64,000 nucleotides of DNA from contig NZ_JACHNB010000001.1 in assembly GCF_014205225.1 (NCBI RefSeq), positions 7,793,501 to 7,857,500 of the forward strand, given 5' to 3'. Both the position numbers and the translations under genes were made by a program. Within the stretch, counting starts at the first letter, position 1; each line of letters opens with the position of its first letter. Below, piece by piece: positions 23,791-32,859 of this stretch. This stretch comes from Actinoplanes octamycinicus (GTDB lineage Bacteria; Actinomycetota; Actinomycetes; Mycobacteriales; Micromonosporaceae). The notes under the pieces were generated by a model. It made no database searches. It saw nothing but the letters and a program-made list of their open reading frames with translations, and was not told the DNA's origin.

Positions 23791-24999
23791 ATGAATCTCA
23801 CCGCAACCGTCACCGGGCGCGGCCTGCTTCCGCTGCTGCTGCTCGGCAACGTCGCCATGTACACCGTCTACCTGGGCATCGGCGGCGTGCTGGTGCCCGC
23901 TCAGGTGGCGGCCATCGACCCGGCGCACAAGGTGACCAGCCTCGGCCTGGTCGCCGGGGTCAGCGCCGTCTTCGCCACACTCGTCAACCCGATCGCCGGG
24001 GCGCTCTCCGACCGCACCGGCCGGCGCAACCCCTGGATCCTCGGCGGCGGCCTGGCCGCGCTGGGCGTCTTCGCCCTGCTCGGGCACGCCGGCACCGTGC
24101 TGCTGGTCGCCGTCGGCTGGTGCCTGGGCCAGGCCGCGATGAACGTCTACCAGGCCGCGCTCACCGCGGTGGTCCCGGACCGGGTGCCGGCCAGCCGCCG
24201 CGGCGCCGCCTCCGCCGTGGTCGGGCTCGGCGTGCCGATCGGCGGCACGCTCGGGGTCGCCGTCGCCTCGGCCACGGTCGGCACGCCGAGCACCGGATAC
24301 TTGATCCTCGGTGTGATCGTCGCGGGCGCGGCACTGGTCTTCACCCGGCTGGCCCCGGAGCGGCCCGCCCCGGTCGAGGGCCGTCACCCCGGCCTCGGCG
24401 AGCAGGTCCGGGTCTTCCTGTCCTGCCTGGCCCACCACGACTTCCGGTGGGCGTTCATCGGGCGGGCGCTGCTGGTGCTCGGCTACTTCACGGTGAGCGC
24501 GTACCAGCTCTACCTGCTCACCGACCACATCCGGCTGCCGGCCGGCCTCAGCCCGGCCGCCGCGGTCGCGGTGCTCACCCCGATCTCGATGGGCGCCATG
24601 GCACTCGCCACGGTGGCCGGCGGGGTGCTCTCCGACCGGCTCGGCCGTCGCAAGATCTTCATCGGGATCTCCGCCGGGCTGGCCGGCCTGGTCATGCTGA
24701 TCCCGCTGGTCAGCCCCACCTGGACCGGCATGCTGCTGTTCGGCGGGCTGAACGGGCTCGCCTTCGGCTGCTTCATGGCGGTCGACACGGCGCTGGTCAC
24801 CCTGGTCCTGCCCCGCGCCGAGGACGCCGCCCGCGACCTCGGCGTGCTGAACGTCGCCAACGCCGGCCCGCAGATCATCGCGCCCTTCGTCGCCTCGGTG
24901 ATCGTCACGACGGCCGGTTACGGCTCGCTCTTCCTGATCGGCGGTGCACTCTCGGTGCTGGGCGCGCTCGCCGTCATCCCCGTCCGCAGCGTCCGATAG
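23791..24999 (+). CDS. Major facilitator superfamily transporter
   Basis: A 402-residue protein with about 12 membrane helices in two six-helix bundles. The loop 2-3 signature is LSDRTGRRNPWILGGG and its counterpart in the second half is LSDRLGRRKIFIGISAG. ATG at 23791 is chosen because the first helix starts soon after; a GTG at 23779 is in frame. It ends 10 bp before the hydrolase gene, forming an operon with the hydrolase and SurE. Substrate unknown, though LacI control hints at a sugar or glycoside. Confidence 0.88.
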   Translation: MNLTATVTGRGLLPLLLLGNVAMYTVYLGIGGVLVPAQVAAIDPAHKVTSLGLVAGVSAVFATLVNPIAGALSDRTGRRNPWILGGGLAALGVFALLGHAGTVLLVAVGWCLGQAAMNVYQAALTAVVPDRVPASRRGAASAVVGLGVPIGGTLGVAVASATVGTPSTGYLILGVIVAGAALVFTRLAPERPAPVEGRHPGLGEQVRVFLSCLAHHDFRWAFIGRALLVLGYFTVSAYQLYLLTDHIRLPAGLSPAAAVAVLTPISMGAMALATVAGGVLSDRLGRRKIFIGISAGLAGLVMLIPLVSPTWTGMLLFGGLNGLAFGCFMAVDTALVTLVLPRAEDAARDLGVLNVANAGPQIIAPFVASVIVTTAGYGSLFLIGGALSVLGALAVIPVRSVR

Positions 25000-25009
25000 G
25001 AGAACCTTC

Positions 25010-25693
25010 ATGCAGCTCAACACACGTACCTGGGGGGACGGCGGGAAGACCGCGCTCCTGGTGCACGGCATCATGTCCGACTCGCGCACCTGGCACCGGG
25101 CCGGGCCGCGGCTCGCCCGGCTCGGCTACACGGTGACCGCGGTCGACCTGCGCGGGCACGGGAGCAGCGGGCGCGGGTCGTACAGCCCGCGGGAGTGGGC
25201 CGACGACCTGGTCACGACCGTCCCCGGTCACCTCGACCTGGCCGTCGGGCACTCGCTGGGTGCGGTGGCGCTCAGCCTCGCGGCCGACCGGCTGGACTGC
25301 GACCGGATCGTCTACAGCGATCCGGCGTGGCTGGCCGGGGCGGAGGTCGACGCCGCGATGTTCAAGCAGTTCAAGACGGCGACCCGGGACCAGGTCGCGG
25401 CGCTGAACCCGAAGTGGGACGAGGCCGACATCGACGTCGAGCTGGCCACCCTGGCCGACTGGGACGAGACGACGGTGGACGCGGTCGGGGCGGTCACCGC
25501 GCTGCGGGCGCCGGTGTCGCCGCGGGTGCCGTCGCTGGTGCAGGTGGCCGAGCTGAGCTTCGGCAACGTGCCGGAGAAGATCGAGGAGATGCGGCGGGAC
25601 GGGCTGGTCGTGCGGGTGGTGCCGGGGGCCGGGCACACCATCCACCGGGACGATCTGGACGGGTTCTTCGACTCGATGCGGGGGTGGCTGTGA
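25010..25693 (+). CDS. Alpha/beta hydrolase
   Basis: 227 residues from ATG 25010, with AGGAGAA seven bases upstream. Hydrolase landmarks are TALLVHGIMSDSRTWHR (oxyanion region), VDLRGHGSSGRG, LAVGHSLGAVALSLA (nucleophile Ser in GHSLG) and VVPGAGHTIHRDD (catalytic His). Ester, lactone or similar substrate unknown. The stop overlaps the SurE start (TGATG). Confidence 0.88.
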   Translation: MQLNTRTWGDGGKTALLVHGIMSDSRTWHRAGPRLARLGYTVTAVDLRGHGSSGRGSYSPREWADDLVTTVPGHLDLAVGHSLGAVALSLAADRLDCDRIVYSDPAWLAGAEVDAAMFKQFKTATRDQVAALNPKWDEADIDVELATLADWDETTVDAVGAVTALRAPVSPRVPSLVQVAELSFGNVPEKIEEMRRDGLVVRVVPGAGHTIHRDDLDGFFDSMRGWL

Positions 25694-26640
25694 TGCGGAC
25701 CCTCGCGCTCGCCATAGCCGTCGCGCTGACCGCGGTCGGTGGCACGCCCGCTCGGGCCGCCGGGCCGGCTCCGGCCCCGCTTCCGCCGGCCGGATCGGTG
25801 GCTCAGCTTTCTCCGGCCTCGCCTCCTTCCGCCCGGCCCGCCCCGCTACGGATCTTGGTCACCGACGACGACGGGTACACCGCCCCGGGCATCCGGGCGG
25901 TGGCCGCCGCCCTCACCGAAGCCGGACATGACGTCACCATCGTCGCCCCGGCGGTGAACAACAGCGGCGTCGGCACCAAGCAGGGCTACGGCCCGGAGGT
26001 CCGCGCCCGGCAGGCCGAACCGAAGGTCTGGGCCGTCGACGGCACCCCGGGCGAGGCGGTCCTCTTCGGCCTGCACCAGGTCTTCGCCGCCAGCCCGCCG
26101 GACCTGGTCGTCTCCGGCGCCAACTTCGGCCCGAACGTCGCCGCCGTGGCCAACCACTCCGGCACCGTCGGCGCCGCGATCACCGCGCTCGACTACGGCA
26201 TCCCGGCCATCGCCGTCTCCACCGACCTGGACCTGACCGGCGACCCGCAGCCGACCCTGCGCGCCATGCCGCTGGCCGCCGCCTTCACCGTCCGGCTCGT
26301 CACCCAGCTGCGCGCCCGGGCCGGCCGCGGCCCGCTGCTCCCCACCGGCCTCGGCCTCAACGTCAACTATCCGCTGGTCGGCGACGGCTCCCGCCCGGCC
26401 CGAGGCGTCGAACTGACCCGCCAGAGCCACCAGCCGATCTTCCGCCCGGCCTACACCCCGGACGGCGCCGGCCAGTGGAAGGTGACGGTCGGCATCGACG
26501 CCGCCTCCGCCCCACCGGGCACCGACCTGCACGCCCTGCTCGCCGACCGGGTCTCCATCACCCCGATCACCGCGGACTGGAACGCGGTGTCCTTGGGGTC
26601 CGCTCTCCGTCCGGGTTCGCTCGCCGGCCTGACACCCTGA
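25693..26640 (+). CDS. surE: Secreted SurE-family 5'-nucleotidase/phosphatase
   Basis: A 315-residue SurE protein. A signal peptide runs through about residue 23, followed by a Pro/Ala-rich spacer. The metal-binding start is LVTDDDGYTAPGI (Asp58-60), with Ser91 in VNNSGVG, Asn144 in SGANFGPNV and HSGTVGAA. SurE enzymes remove phosphate from nucleoside 5'-monophosphates. Most are cytoplasmic, so an exported form next to a transporter suggests phosphate or nucleoside scavenging outside the cell. A strong hairpin follows at 26646. Confidence 0.88.
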   Translation: MRTLALAIAVALTAVGGTPARAAGPAPAPLPPAGSVAQLSPASPPSARPAPLRILVTDDDGYTAPGIRAVAAALTEAGHDVTIVAPAVNNSGVGTKQGYGPEVRARQAEPKVWAVDGTPGEAVLFGLHQVFAASPPDLVVSGANFGPNVAAVANHSGTVGAAITALDYGIPAIAVSTDLDLTGDPQPTLRAMPLAAAFTVRLVTQLRARAGRGPLLPTGLGLNVNYPLVGDGSRPARGVELTRQSHQPIFRPAYTPDGAGQWKVTVGIDAASAPPGTDLHALLADRVSITPITADWNAVSLGSALRPGSLAGLTP

Positions 26641-26645
26641 CGCAC

Positions 26646-26677
26646 GGCCGGCCCTCCGGCCTCCCGGAGGGCCGGCC
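26646..26677 (+). terminator. Hairpin terminator after surE operon
   Basis: Perfect 14-bp arms GGCCGGCCCTCCGG (26646-26659) and CCGGAGGGCCGGCC (26664-26677) with a four-base loop, starting five bases after the SurE stop and followed by CTCTC. Typical actinobacterial intrinsic terminator without a long U-tract. Confidence 0.75.
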
Positions 26678-26775
26678 CTCTCACTCACGGTCCGTCCCAG
26701 CGCCGGGCCGCCGCTTTCCGGTACGCACACAACCGCCCGCCCACTCAGTCCGCGCCCGCCCGGTCCCCCGCATGC

Positions 26776-27084
26776 TCAATTTCCGCCTGCCCGGTCCGCG
26801 CCCGCCCGGCCCCTGTCCACGCTGTCGTGCCGGAGGGCCAGCAGGCCGCCGATGCCCGGCACCAGAGCCAGGAGTCGGGCGGTCCGAGCAGCGGTGTTGG
26901 TGGCGGTCAGGATCACCACGAACAGGTAGGCGCAGCCGTGGATCGGGCCGCCCAGTGAGGTGATCGGCTTCAGATGCGCGGTGACCAGGTTGAGCAGCAG
27001 GACCGCCAGGGAGGCCAGCTCGATCAGGGCCGCGATCTCCAGCGGCCGCCGGGACGGGCGGACGGCGGGGTCCGGTAGGGGCAT
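26776..27084 (-). CDS. DUF3817-type small integral membrane protein
   Basis: 102 residues. The conserved pattern of a glutamate in the first helix (IAALIELASLAVLLLNL), then GPIHGCAYLFVVIL with the helix-2 histidine, then a third helix (ARLLALVPGIGGLLAL), matches DUF3817 proteins. The C-terminal tail is charged. Function unknown. It starts just two bases after the stop of the next gene on the same strand, so they form an operon. Confidence 0.7.
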   Translation of the reverse strand: MPLPDPAVRPSRRPLEIAALIELASLAVLLLNLVTAHLKPITSLGGPIHGCAYLFVVILTATNTAARTARLLALVPGIGGLLALRHDSVDRGRAGADRAGGN

Positions 27085-27086
27085 GG

Positions 27087-27512
27087 TCAGGCGCCCGTCG
27101 TGGAGCCGGGGCGGACGATCATCAGGACCACCACCGCTGCCCAGAGCAGGTTGAAGACGCCGGTGAGCATGCCGAGCCGGGCCGGGTTCGGGGAGTCACC
27201 GGCGAGGAAGCGCCGCTGTCCGGGAAGGATCAGCAGGGCGAGCAGCGCGGCGGCGAGCGCGGTCAGGGCGATCGAGGTGAGCAGCCACGGGTCGCCGAGG
27301 ACGCCGAGGCTGCTGGCGGTGGCCAGGCCGAAGACCGGGACGGTCACCCCGAGCAGGGCGTAGACGCGGCAGATCCGGTGCAGCAGCGGGAGGGCGGCGT
27401 GGTCGGGGCGCCGGGCGGCGGCGGGGAACATGCTGGCGGCCACGGCGACCGGGCCGATGGCCAGAATCGCGGCCACGACGTGCAGGCTGAGCAGGAGCTT
27501 TGTCACGACCAT
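27087..27512 (-). CDS. Integral membrane protein, four helices, 141 aa
   Basis: ATG at 27512 (MVVTKLLLSLHVVAAILAIGP) gives 141 residues with four membrane helices. Histidine 11 in helix 1 and the arginine-rich loop (AARRPDHAALPLLHRICR) resemble small DUF2269-like proteins, but the assignment is loose. Sequence upstream of this ATG in the same frame is not protein-like. It is divergent from the GlxA regulator at 27601, its likely controller. Confidence 0.65.
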   Translation of the reverse strand: MVVTKLLLSLHVVAAILAIGPVAVAASMFPAAARRPDHAALPLLHRICRVYALLGVTVPVFGLATASSLGVLGDPWLLTSIALTALAAALLALLILPGQRRFLAGDSPNPARLGMLTGVFNLLWAAVVVLMIVRPGSTTGA

Positions 27513-27600
27513 GGACGGTAGTGAGCGTGGCGCACGCGGGGAACTGGCTGGATTGCCACCCTCCGACAGGTTCTGGCCAGCCGGGACGTAGGGTGGCGGC

Positions 27601-28557
27601 ATGCACATCGTTGCGGTGCTCGCGCTCGACGGGGTGATTCCGTTCGACCTGGCCACGCCGCTGGAGGTGTTCGGCCGGGTGCGGCTGGCGGACGGCAGCA
27701 CGCCGTACGAGGTACGGGTCTACTCGGCGGCCGGGACGGTGCGGGCCGGCGCGTTCACCCTCGACGCGCCCTGGGGTCTGGAGACCCTGCTCGACGCGGA
27801 CACCATCATGCTGCCGGGGTGTGCGGACGGGGCGGTGGTCGTACCGGAAGGGGTGTTGACCCTCCTCCGCAAGGCGGCGGCGGACGGGACTCGGCTCGCG
27901 TCGATCTGCGTCGGCGCGTTCATCCTGGCCGAGACGGGTCTGCTCGACGGGCTGCGCGCTACGACCCACTGGTTGGCGGCATCGGCGCTGGCGGCGAGGT
28001 ATCCGCGGGTCGAGGTGGATCCCGGAGTGCTCTACGTGGACAACGGGCAGTTCCTGACGTCGGCGGGCGCCGCGGCCGGGCTGGATCTGTGTCTGCATCT
28101 GATCAGGCGGGACCATGGTTCGGCGGTGGCGGCGGACGCGGCCCGGCTGTCGGTGATGCCGCTCGAGCGGGAGGGCGGCCAGGCGCAGTTCATCGTGCCG
28201 GAGCAGCCGCCCACGCCGCGCGGGTCGACGCTGGAACCCCTGCTCCGGTGGATGCAGGAGAACACCGACGTCGACCTCACGCTCGGTGACATCGCGGCCC
28301 GGGGCGGGATGAGCATCCGGACGCTGAACCGGCGGTTCCGCGAGCAGACCGGCACCACGCCGCTGCAGTGGCTGCTCCGGGCCCGGATCCGCCGTGCCCA
28401 GCACCTCCTCGAAGCGTCCGACGAGCCGGTCGAGCAGATCGCCGGTCGTGTCGGTTTCGGATCACCCACCGCCTTCCGCGACCGCTTCAAACGCGTCGTC
28501 GGCGCCAGCCCGCAGACCTACCGCGCCGCCTTCCGCCGCAGCGCCTCCCCACGATGA
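27601..28557 (+). CDS. GlxA-type AraC-family regulator with DJ-1/PfpI domain
   Basis: A 318-residue regulator. The N-terminal DJ-1/PfpI-like sensor (about 1-185) shows TIMLPGCADG and RLASICVGAFILAETGLLDG, whose Cys is the class nucleophile position. Two AraC helix-turn-helix motifs at the C terminus (about 215-315) include LTLGDIAARGGMSIRTLNRRF and EQIAGRVGFGSPTAFRDRF. Ligand unknown. Its divergent neighbours are the small membrane protein pair. Confidence 0.92.
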   Translation: MHIVAVLALDGVIPFDLATPLEVFGRVRLADGSTPYEVRVYSAAGTVRAGAFTLDAPWGLETLLDADTIMLPGCADGAVVVPEGVLTLLRKAAADGTRLASICVGAFILAETGLLDGLRATTHWLAASALAARYPRVEVDPGVLYVDNGQFLTSAGAAAGLDLCLHLIRRDHGSAVAADAARLSVMPLEREGGQAQFIVPEQPPTPRGSTLEPLLRWMQENTDVDLTLGDIAARGGMSIRTLNRRFREQTGTTPLQWLLRARIRRAQHLLEASDEPVEQIAGRVGFGSPTAFRDRFKRVVGASPQTYRAAFRRSASPR

Positions 28558-28599
28558 AGGCCCGCCGCAGCACGACCCCCAGCCCACCTTGAGACCAGC

Positions 28600-29286
28600 T
28601 CATCCCGAGAGAGGCCGCAACCCGTCGGCCCCGATCAGATAGGCGTCCGCCAACCCGCTGGCCGGCAACCCGAGCACCGCCGCGCCCACCGAATCCGCGG
28701 TCGCGGTCAGCCGCCCGGCGAACTCGTCCCGGGAGACACCCGACGCCTCCGCATAGGCCCTGATCGCCGTCTCCCCCACCCCGGTCCCCGGCGTCAGCCC
28801 CGGCAGCACCGCGGTCATCCCGATACCGAGGTCCCGCCCCTCCGCCGCCGCATAGCCGGTGATCATCCGCACGGTCGCCTTGGCCCCGGCATATCCCCCG
28901 CTCAGCGGCGACCCCCGCAGTTCCGCCGCGCTGCCGAACACCACCACCCGCGCCCCCGCCGGCAGCGGCAACCGCAACGCCGCCCGCAACCAACCGAACG
29001 CGATCCGCACGTCCTGGTGCCAGCCGACCGAGAACGACTCCCACGTGTGCCCGCTCAGCGGCCGCATCTCCGGAACCGCCCCGGCCGTCACCACCAGAAG
29101 CTCCGGCCGGGTCCCGGCGAGCACCTGGTCGGCGAACGCCTCGTCGGTCGCGTCCCCGGCCAGCCCGCTGGTCCGGGCGACCGTGGTGACCCGCGCCCCG
29201 GCCGCGCGGGCCGCCCGCACGACGCCGAGCCCGAAACCGCGACTGCCACCGACCACCACCACCGACTTACCTGTCATCGCTGTCAT
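28600..29286 (-). CDS. Short-chain dehydrogenase/reductase
   Basis: 228 residues. The cofactor loop is VVVGGSRGFGLGVV. A VVFGSAAELRGSPLSGGYAGAKA segment provides the Ser and the Tyr-x-x-x-Lys (YAGAK) catalytic residues. Substrate unknown. Its start lies inside the end of the sigma-factor gene (20-bp overlap; an ATG at 29277 would still overlap), so expression is coupled to that regulator. Confidence 0.85.
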   Translation of the reverse strand: MTAMTGKSVVVVGGSRGFGLGVVRAARAAGARVTTVARTSGLAGDATDEAFADQVLAGTRPELLVVTAGAVPEMRPLSGHTWESFSVGWHQDVRIAFGWLRAALRLPLPAGARVVVFGSAAELRGSPLSGGYAGAKATVRMITGYAAAEGRDLGIGMTAVLPGLTPGTGVGETAIRAYAEASGVSRDEFAGRLTATADSVGAAVLGLPASGLADAYLIGADGLRPLSG

Positions 29287-30235
29287 ACCCGGGTAGATCC
29301 CGGGCGGCCGCCGCGTTCACCGGCTGTCCGAAGATCGGGAACAATTCCGGTTGCAGGAAGATGTGGACGTGCCGGATCCCGCTCGGGTCCACGTCGAGCA
29401 CGTGCAGCGCGTGCGCCTCCGCGCCGGCGTACATGGCGATCGTCGGCTGGCCGTTCGCCGGCGGGGACACCGGCAGCATGGTGAACCGGCCGGGCTCGCG
29501 CAGCACCCGGGTCCCGAGGAAACCGACGACCGGCTCGCGGCCGGCGAACCACGTGCGGTGCGGCGGCATCTCCAGGGTGACGTCCTCGCGGAGCACCGCG
29601 GCGAGCGCGCCGACGTCGGCACGGGCGAACGCGTCGACGTACCGGAGCAGTTGTTGGCGCAGTTGCGGGCTGTCCGGCTCGCTCATCGACTCGGGGTCGG
29701 GGGCGTGCCGCCGCATCCGGTCGCGGGCGCGCAGCAGGGCGCTGTTGACCGCGGTGGGGCTGGTGCCGAGGGCGGCGGCGACCTCGTCGGCGGACAGCTC
29801 GGCGACATCGCGCAGGATCAGGACGGCCCGCTGCCGGGCCGGCAGGTGCTGGAGCGCGGCGACGAACGCCAGCCGGATCCGCTGCCGGGCGCCGGCTTCC
29901 TCGGCCGGGTCCACCGGCAGCGGTCCCAGCCAGCGCGTTCCCGGGGGCGCCGGCCGGGCGGGCGCCTGCCAGTCGGTCTCCGGACCGCCGAGGCCGGCCG
30001 GCAGCGCGCGACGGCCGCGCTGGTCGAGCAGGCGCAGGCAGACGTTCGTGGCGATCTGGTGGAGCCAGGTGCGCGGCGACGACCGTCCCTCGAACCGGTC
30101 GAAGCCGCGCCAGGCCCGCAGGAACGCGTCCTGCACGGCGTCCTCGGCGTCGGCCGCCGACCCCAGCATCCGGTAGCAGTGCGCGAGGATCTCCGGCCGC
30201 AACGGCGCGGCCACCTCAGCGAATCCCATCGGCAC
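29267..30235 (-). CDS. ECF sigma factor with C-terminal SnoaL-like domain
   Basis: A 322-residue protein. Sigma region 2 is ILAHCYRMLGSAADAEDAVQDAFLRAWRGFDRFEG and region 4 is LPARQRAVLILRDVAELSADEVAAALGTSPTAVNSALLRARDRM. These are followed by a NTF2/SnoaL-like domain (about 190-310) with YVDAFARADVGALAAVLREDVTLEMPP. ECF sigma factors with this fused domain have no separate anti-sigma; the domain is thought to sense a ligand. Start ATG/GTG region at 30235. The overlapping SDR gene is the most obvious target or partner. Confidence 0.9.
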   Translation of the reverse strand: MPMGFAEVAAPLRPEILAHCYRMLGSAADAEDAVQDAFLRAWRGFDRFEGRSSPRTWLHQIATNVCLRLLDQRGRRALPAGLGGPETDWQAPARPAPPGTRWLGPLPVDPAEEAGARQRIRLAFVAALQHLPARQRAVLILRDVAELSADEVAAALGTSPTAVNSALLRARDRMRRHAPDPESMSEPDSPQLRQQLLRYVDAFARADVGALAAVLREDVTLEMPPHRTWFAGREPVVGFLGTRVLREPGRFTMLPVSPPANGQPTIAMYAGAEAHALHVLDVDPSGIRHVHIFLQPELFPIFGQPVNAAAARDLPGYDSDDR

Positions 30236-30274
30236 ATCACCTCCCGGGATACAGACCCACGGGCCGCCCGGAAC

Positions 30275-31636
30275 TCACCGGTCCGCGGTGGCCGCGATCG
30301 CCGGTTTCCGGTACGCCGCCCGCACCACCGCCGTCACGAGCAGCAGCACGGACAGGAGCACGAACCAGTTCCCGGTACGGCCATAGACCGTCCCCCGAGC
30401 CGACGGCGTCACCGTGACCAGCAGGTCCGCGTCGCCGGCCGTGGCCTCGCCGAGCACCCGGCCGGTCGGGTCGCTGACCGTCAGCCGCCCGAAGCCCGCG
30501 GCCCGCACCACGGTCGTCCCGCTCTCCACGCCGCGCACCACCGCCATCCGGCTGTGCAGCCACCCGTCCCCGGTGAAGTCGAGCGCCGGCACCAGCATCA
30601 TCGTGGCGCCCCGCGCGCGGTAGCCCCGGACCAGCTCGGGGAAGTCGAGGTCCTTGCAGATCGCCACCCCGTACCGCCCGTCGACGATCAGGTCCCGGTC
30701 ACCCGGCGTGATCCAGTCCTCCAGGCCCTTGATCACATGCTGTTTGGTGTACGTCCGGACCGTCCCGCCCAGCACGAACGCCACGTTCCGCTGCCCCTGC
30801 ACCGCCCCGGCCACCACCTGGACGCCCCGCGCGGTGACCGGCCGGAACGCCTCGGCCAGCGCCGCCGGCGAGTCCACCCCGAACACCTTCTCCGGCAGCA
30901 CGACGATCCTGGCGCCGCGCTCGGCCAGCGACTCCACCCGCGCGACGTAGCGGGCCAGCAGCTCCCGCCCGGCCGCCTCGCCGAGCGGCATCCCGTCCTC
31001 CGGCTGTTCCAGCGCGACCAGCCCGACCCGCAGCTCCGCGGCCGCGTCCGGCACCCGGGTCAGCGACCAGGTGGCCCAGCCGCCGGCCGTGACGGCCAGC
31101 GCCAGCAGGCAGGCGAGCGCCGGCTTCGGCCGGGTGCGCAGGGCGGCCAGCCCGATCGGGACGGCGACCAGCAGGTAACTGACGCCCCACACGCCGGTGA
31201 GCGCGGTCAGCTGGACGACCGGGCGGACGTCGGCCTGGGTGTAGGCGAGACTCCACCACGCCCCGTTCGGCAGCGCCAGCGTCACGAGGTATTCGCCGAG
31301 GACCCACAGGGCCGGGGCGGCGAGGACGGCGGTCCCGGTCCGGCCGCGCCGCAGCAGCGTGACGGCGAGGACGACGGTCCCGGCGGCCAGCGCGGTGCCG
31401 TAGAGCACGAACGCGATCACCACCGGCAGCGGGATCTGGAGTGTGCGGATGAAGTATCCGGCCAGCCCCAGCTGCCCGATCGGCCAGGCGACCAGGGTCG
31501 CGGTCAGAGCCTTTCTCGGTACGGCGAGCAGCAGGAGTGGCAGCGGGGCGAGCCAGGTCAGCGCGGGGACCGGGTGCAGGCCGGACCCGGCGAGCCAGAG
31601 CAGGCCGCTGAGTGCGGCGGCAACGATCGTCGACAT
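30275..31636 (-). CDS. Lnt-like membrane carbon-nitrogen hydrolase
   Basis: A 453-residue protein. About six N-terminal membrane helices (1-190) precede a nitrilase-fold domain (about 205-415) with the Glu-Lys-Cys triad: Glu249 (VVLPEKVF), Lys298 (YTKQHVI) and Cys327 (VAICKDLDFPEL). One final helix lies near 425-445. This is the architecture of apolipoprotein N-acyltransferase, though it is shorter and divergent (nitrilase-like CKD instead of the usual CYE). True lipoprotein acylation is therefore uncertain. The 110-bp gap to the divergent histidine kinase start at 31747 probably holds both promoters. Confidence 0.75.
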   Translation of the reverse strand: MSTIVAAALSGLLWLAGSGLHPVPALTWLAPLPLLLLAVPRKALTATLVAWPIGQLGLAGYFIRTLQIPLPVVIAFVLYGTALAAGTVVLAVTLLRRGRTGTAVLAAPALWVLGEYLVTLALPNGAWWSLAYTQADVRPVVQLTALTGVWGVSYLLVAVPIGLAALRTRPKPALACLLALAVTAGGWATWSLTRVPDAAAELRVGLVALEQPEDGMPLGEAAGRELLARYVARVESLAERGARIVVLPEKVFGVDSPAALAEAFRPVTARGVQVVAGAVQGQRNVAFVLGGTVRTYTKQHVIKGLEDWITPGDRDLIVDGRYGVAICKDLDFPELVRGYRARGATMMLVPALDFTGDGWLHSRMAVVRGVESGTTVVRAAGFGRLTVSDPTGRVLGEATAGDADLLVTVTPSARGTVYGRTGNWFVLLSVLLLVTAVVRAAYRKPAIAATADR

Positions 31637-31746
31637 GGGACCGAGCCTGCGGGGCGGGGCGGGACGGCGGATCGCCGTACCGAAGGAATCCGATCTGGTC
31701 CCGTGGAGGGAGGCGGCGGACCCGGACCACGGTCGATACTGCCCGC

Positions 31747-32859
31747 GTGAAGCGGTCCGTCAATCTCGCCGTCACCCTGGCCGCGGTCGTCGCGACCGTG
31801 CTGCCCGCCCTGGCCGGCGGGCCGGACGCGGGGTGGGTGCTGCCGCTCGCGCTGGCCTCGTCGGTGCCGGTGCTCTGGCGGGAGCGGGCCCTGGTCCCGG
31901 TCAGCCTGACCGTCGGAGTGGCGACCACGCTCTCGGCCTCGCTCGGCGCGCCGCCGCTGCTGCCGGTCGGGCCGCTGGTCTGCCTCTACACCTTCGCGGC
32001 GCGCGCCTCGCTGCGGCTGCGCCTGCTCGGCATCGCGGTCACCGCGGCCGGGCTGCTGGTGTCGGTGCTCTTCCCCAAGCCCGACGTCGAGGTGCTGCGC
32101 TATCTCGCGGTCGCTTTCATCTTCGCGTACGCACTGGGCACCAGCGTCCGGGCCCGCCGGGACCGGGAGTCGGCGCTGGCCGAACGGGAGCTGCGGCTGG
32201 CCGGGGAACGGGCGGCGGCCGTGCTGCGCGAACGGACCCGGATCGCGCGGGACCTGCACGACATCGTGACGCACGCGCTGGGGGTGATCGTGGTGCAGGC
32301 CGAGGCGGGGCCGTTGGTCGTCCGCACGGACCCGGATCGGGCCGACGCGGCCTTCGCGGCGATCGCGGCCACCGGCCGCGACGCGGTCGGGCAGCTCCGG
32401 CGGGCGGTCGCCGGCCTGCGCGAACCCGCCGACCGGCCGCTCGACCAGCCCGGCCTGGCGCAGCTGCCGGCCCTGCTGGACCGGGTGCGCGCCACCGGCC
32501 TGGCGGCCGAGCTGACCGTGGCCGGCACGCCGTTCACGCCGCCCGCCGACGTCGGGGTGGCCGCCTACCGGATCGTCCAGGAGGCGCTGACCAACGTGCT
32601 GCGGCACGCCCGGGCCGGCACCGTCCGGGTCGCGCTGGACTATCTCGCCTCGTCGCTGACCGTGTCGATCACCGACGACGGGTGCGGGCCGGCTGCGGTC
32701 GGCCCGCCCGGCTACGGGATCGTCGGGATGCGGGAGCGCGCCCAGGCGTGCGGCGGCTCGCTGCGCGCCGGGGCGGTCGACGGCGGCTTCGCGGTGTCGG
32801 CGACCCTGCCGGCCGGGCCTCTCCCGGTCGCCGCGACCCTCCCGGCGGCGGGGGCGTGA
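31747..32859 (+). CDS. NarL-type sensor histidine kinase
   Basis: 370 residues from GTG 31747. Four to five N-terminal membrane helices (about 5-120) lead through a coiled linker to a HisKA_3 dimerisation domain with His171 in IARDLHDIVTHALG. The HATPase_c domain contains YRIVQEALTNVLRHA (N box), TDDGCGPA and GYGIVGMRERA. It probably autophosphorylates His171 and passes the phosphate to Asp54 of the next protein; their stop and start overlap (TGATG). Confidence 0.9.
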   Translation: MKRSVNLAVTLAAVVATVLPALAGGPDAGWVLPLALASSVPVLWRERALVPVSLTVGVATTLSASLGAPPLLPVGPLVCLYTFAARASLRLRLLGIAVTAAGLLVSVLFPKPDVEVLRYLAVAFIFAYALGTSVRARRDRESALAERELRLAGERAAAVLRERTRIARDLHDIVTHALGVIVVQAEAGPLVVRTDPDRADAAFAAIAATGRDAVGQLRRAVAGLREPADRPLDQPGLAQLPALLDRVRATGLAAELTVAGTPFTPPADVGVAAYRIVQEALTNVLRHARAGTVRVALDYLASSLTVSITDDGCGPAAVGPPGYGIVGMRERAQACGGSLRAGAVDGGFAVSATLPAGPLPVAATLPAAGA

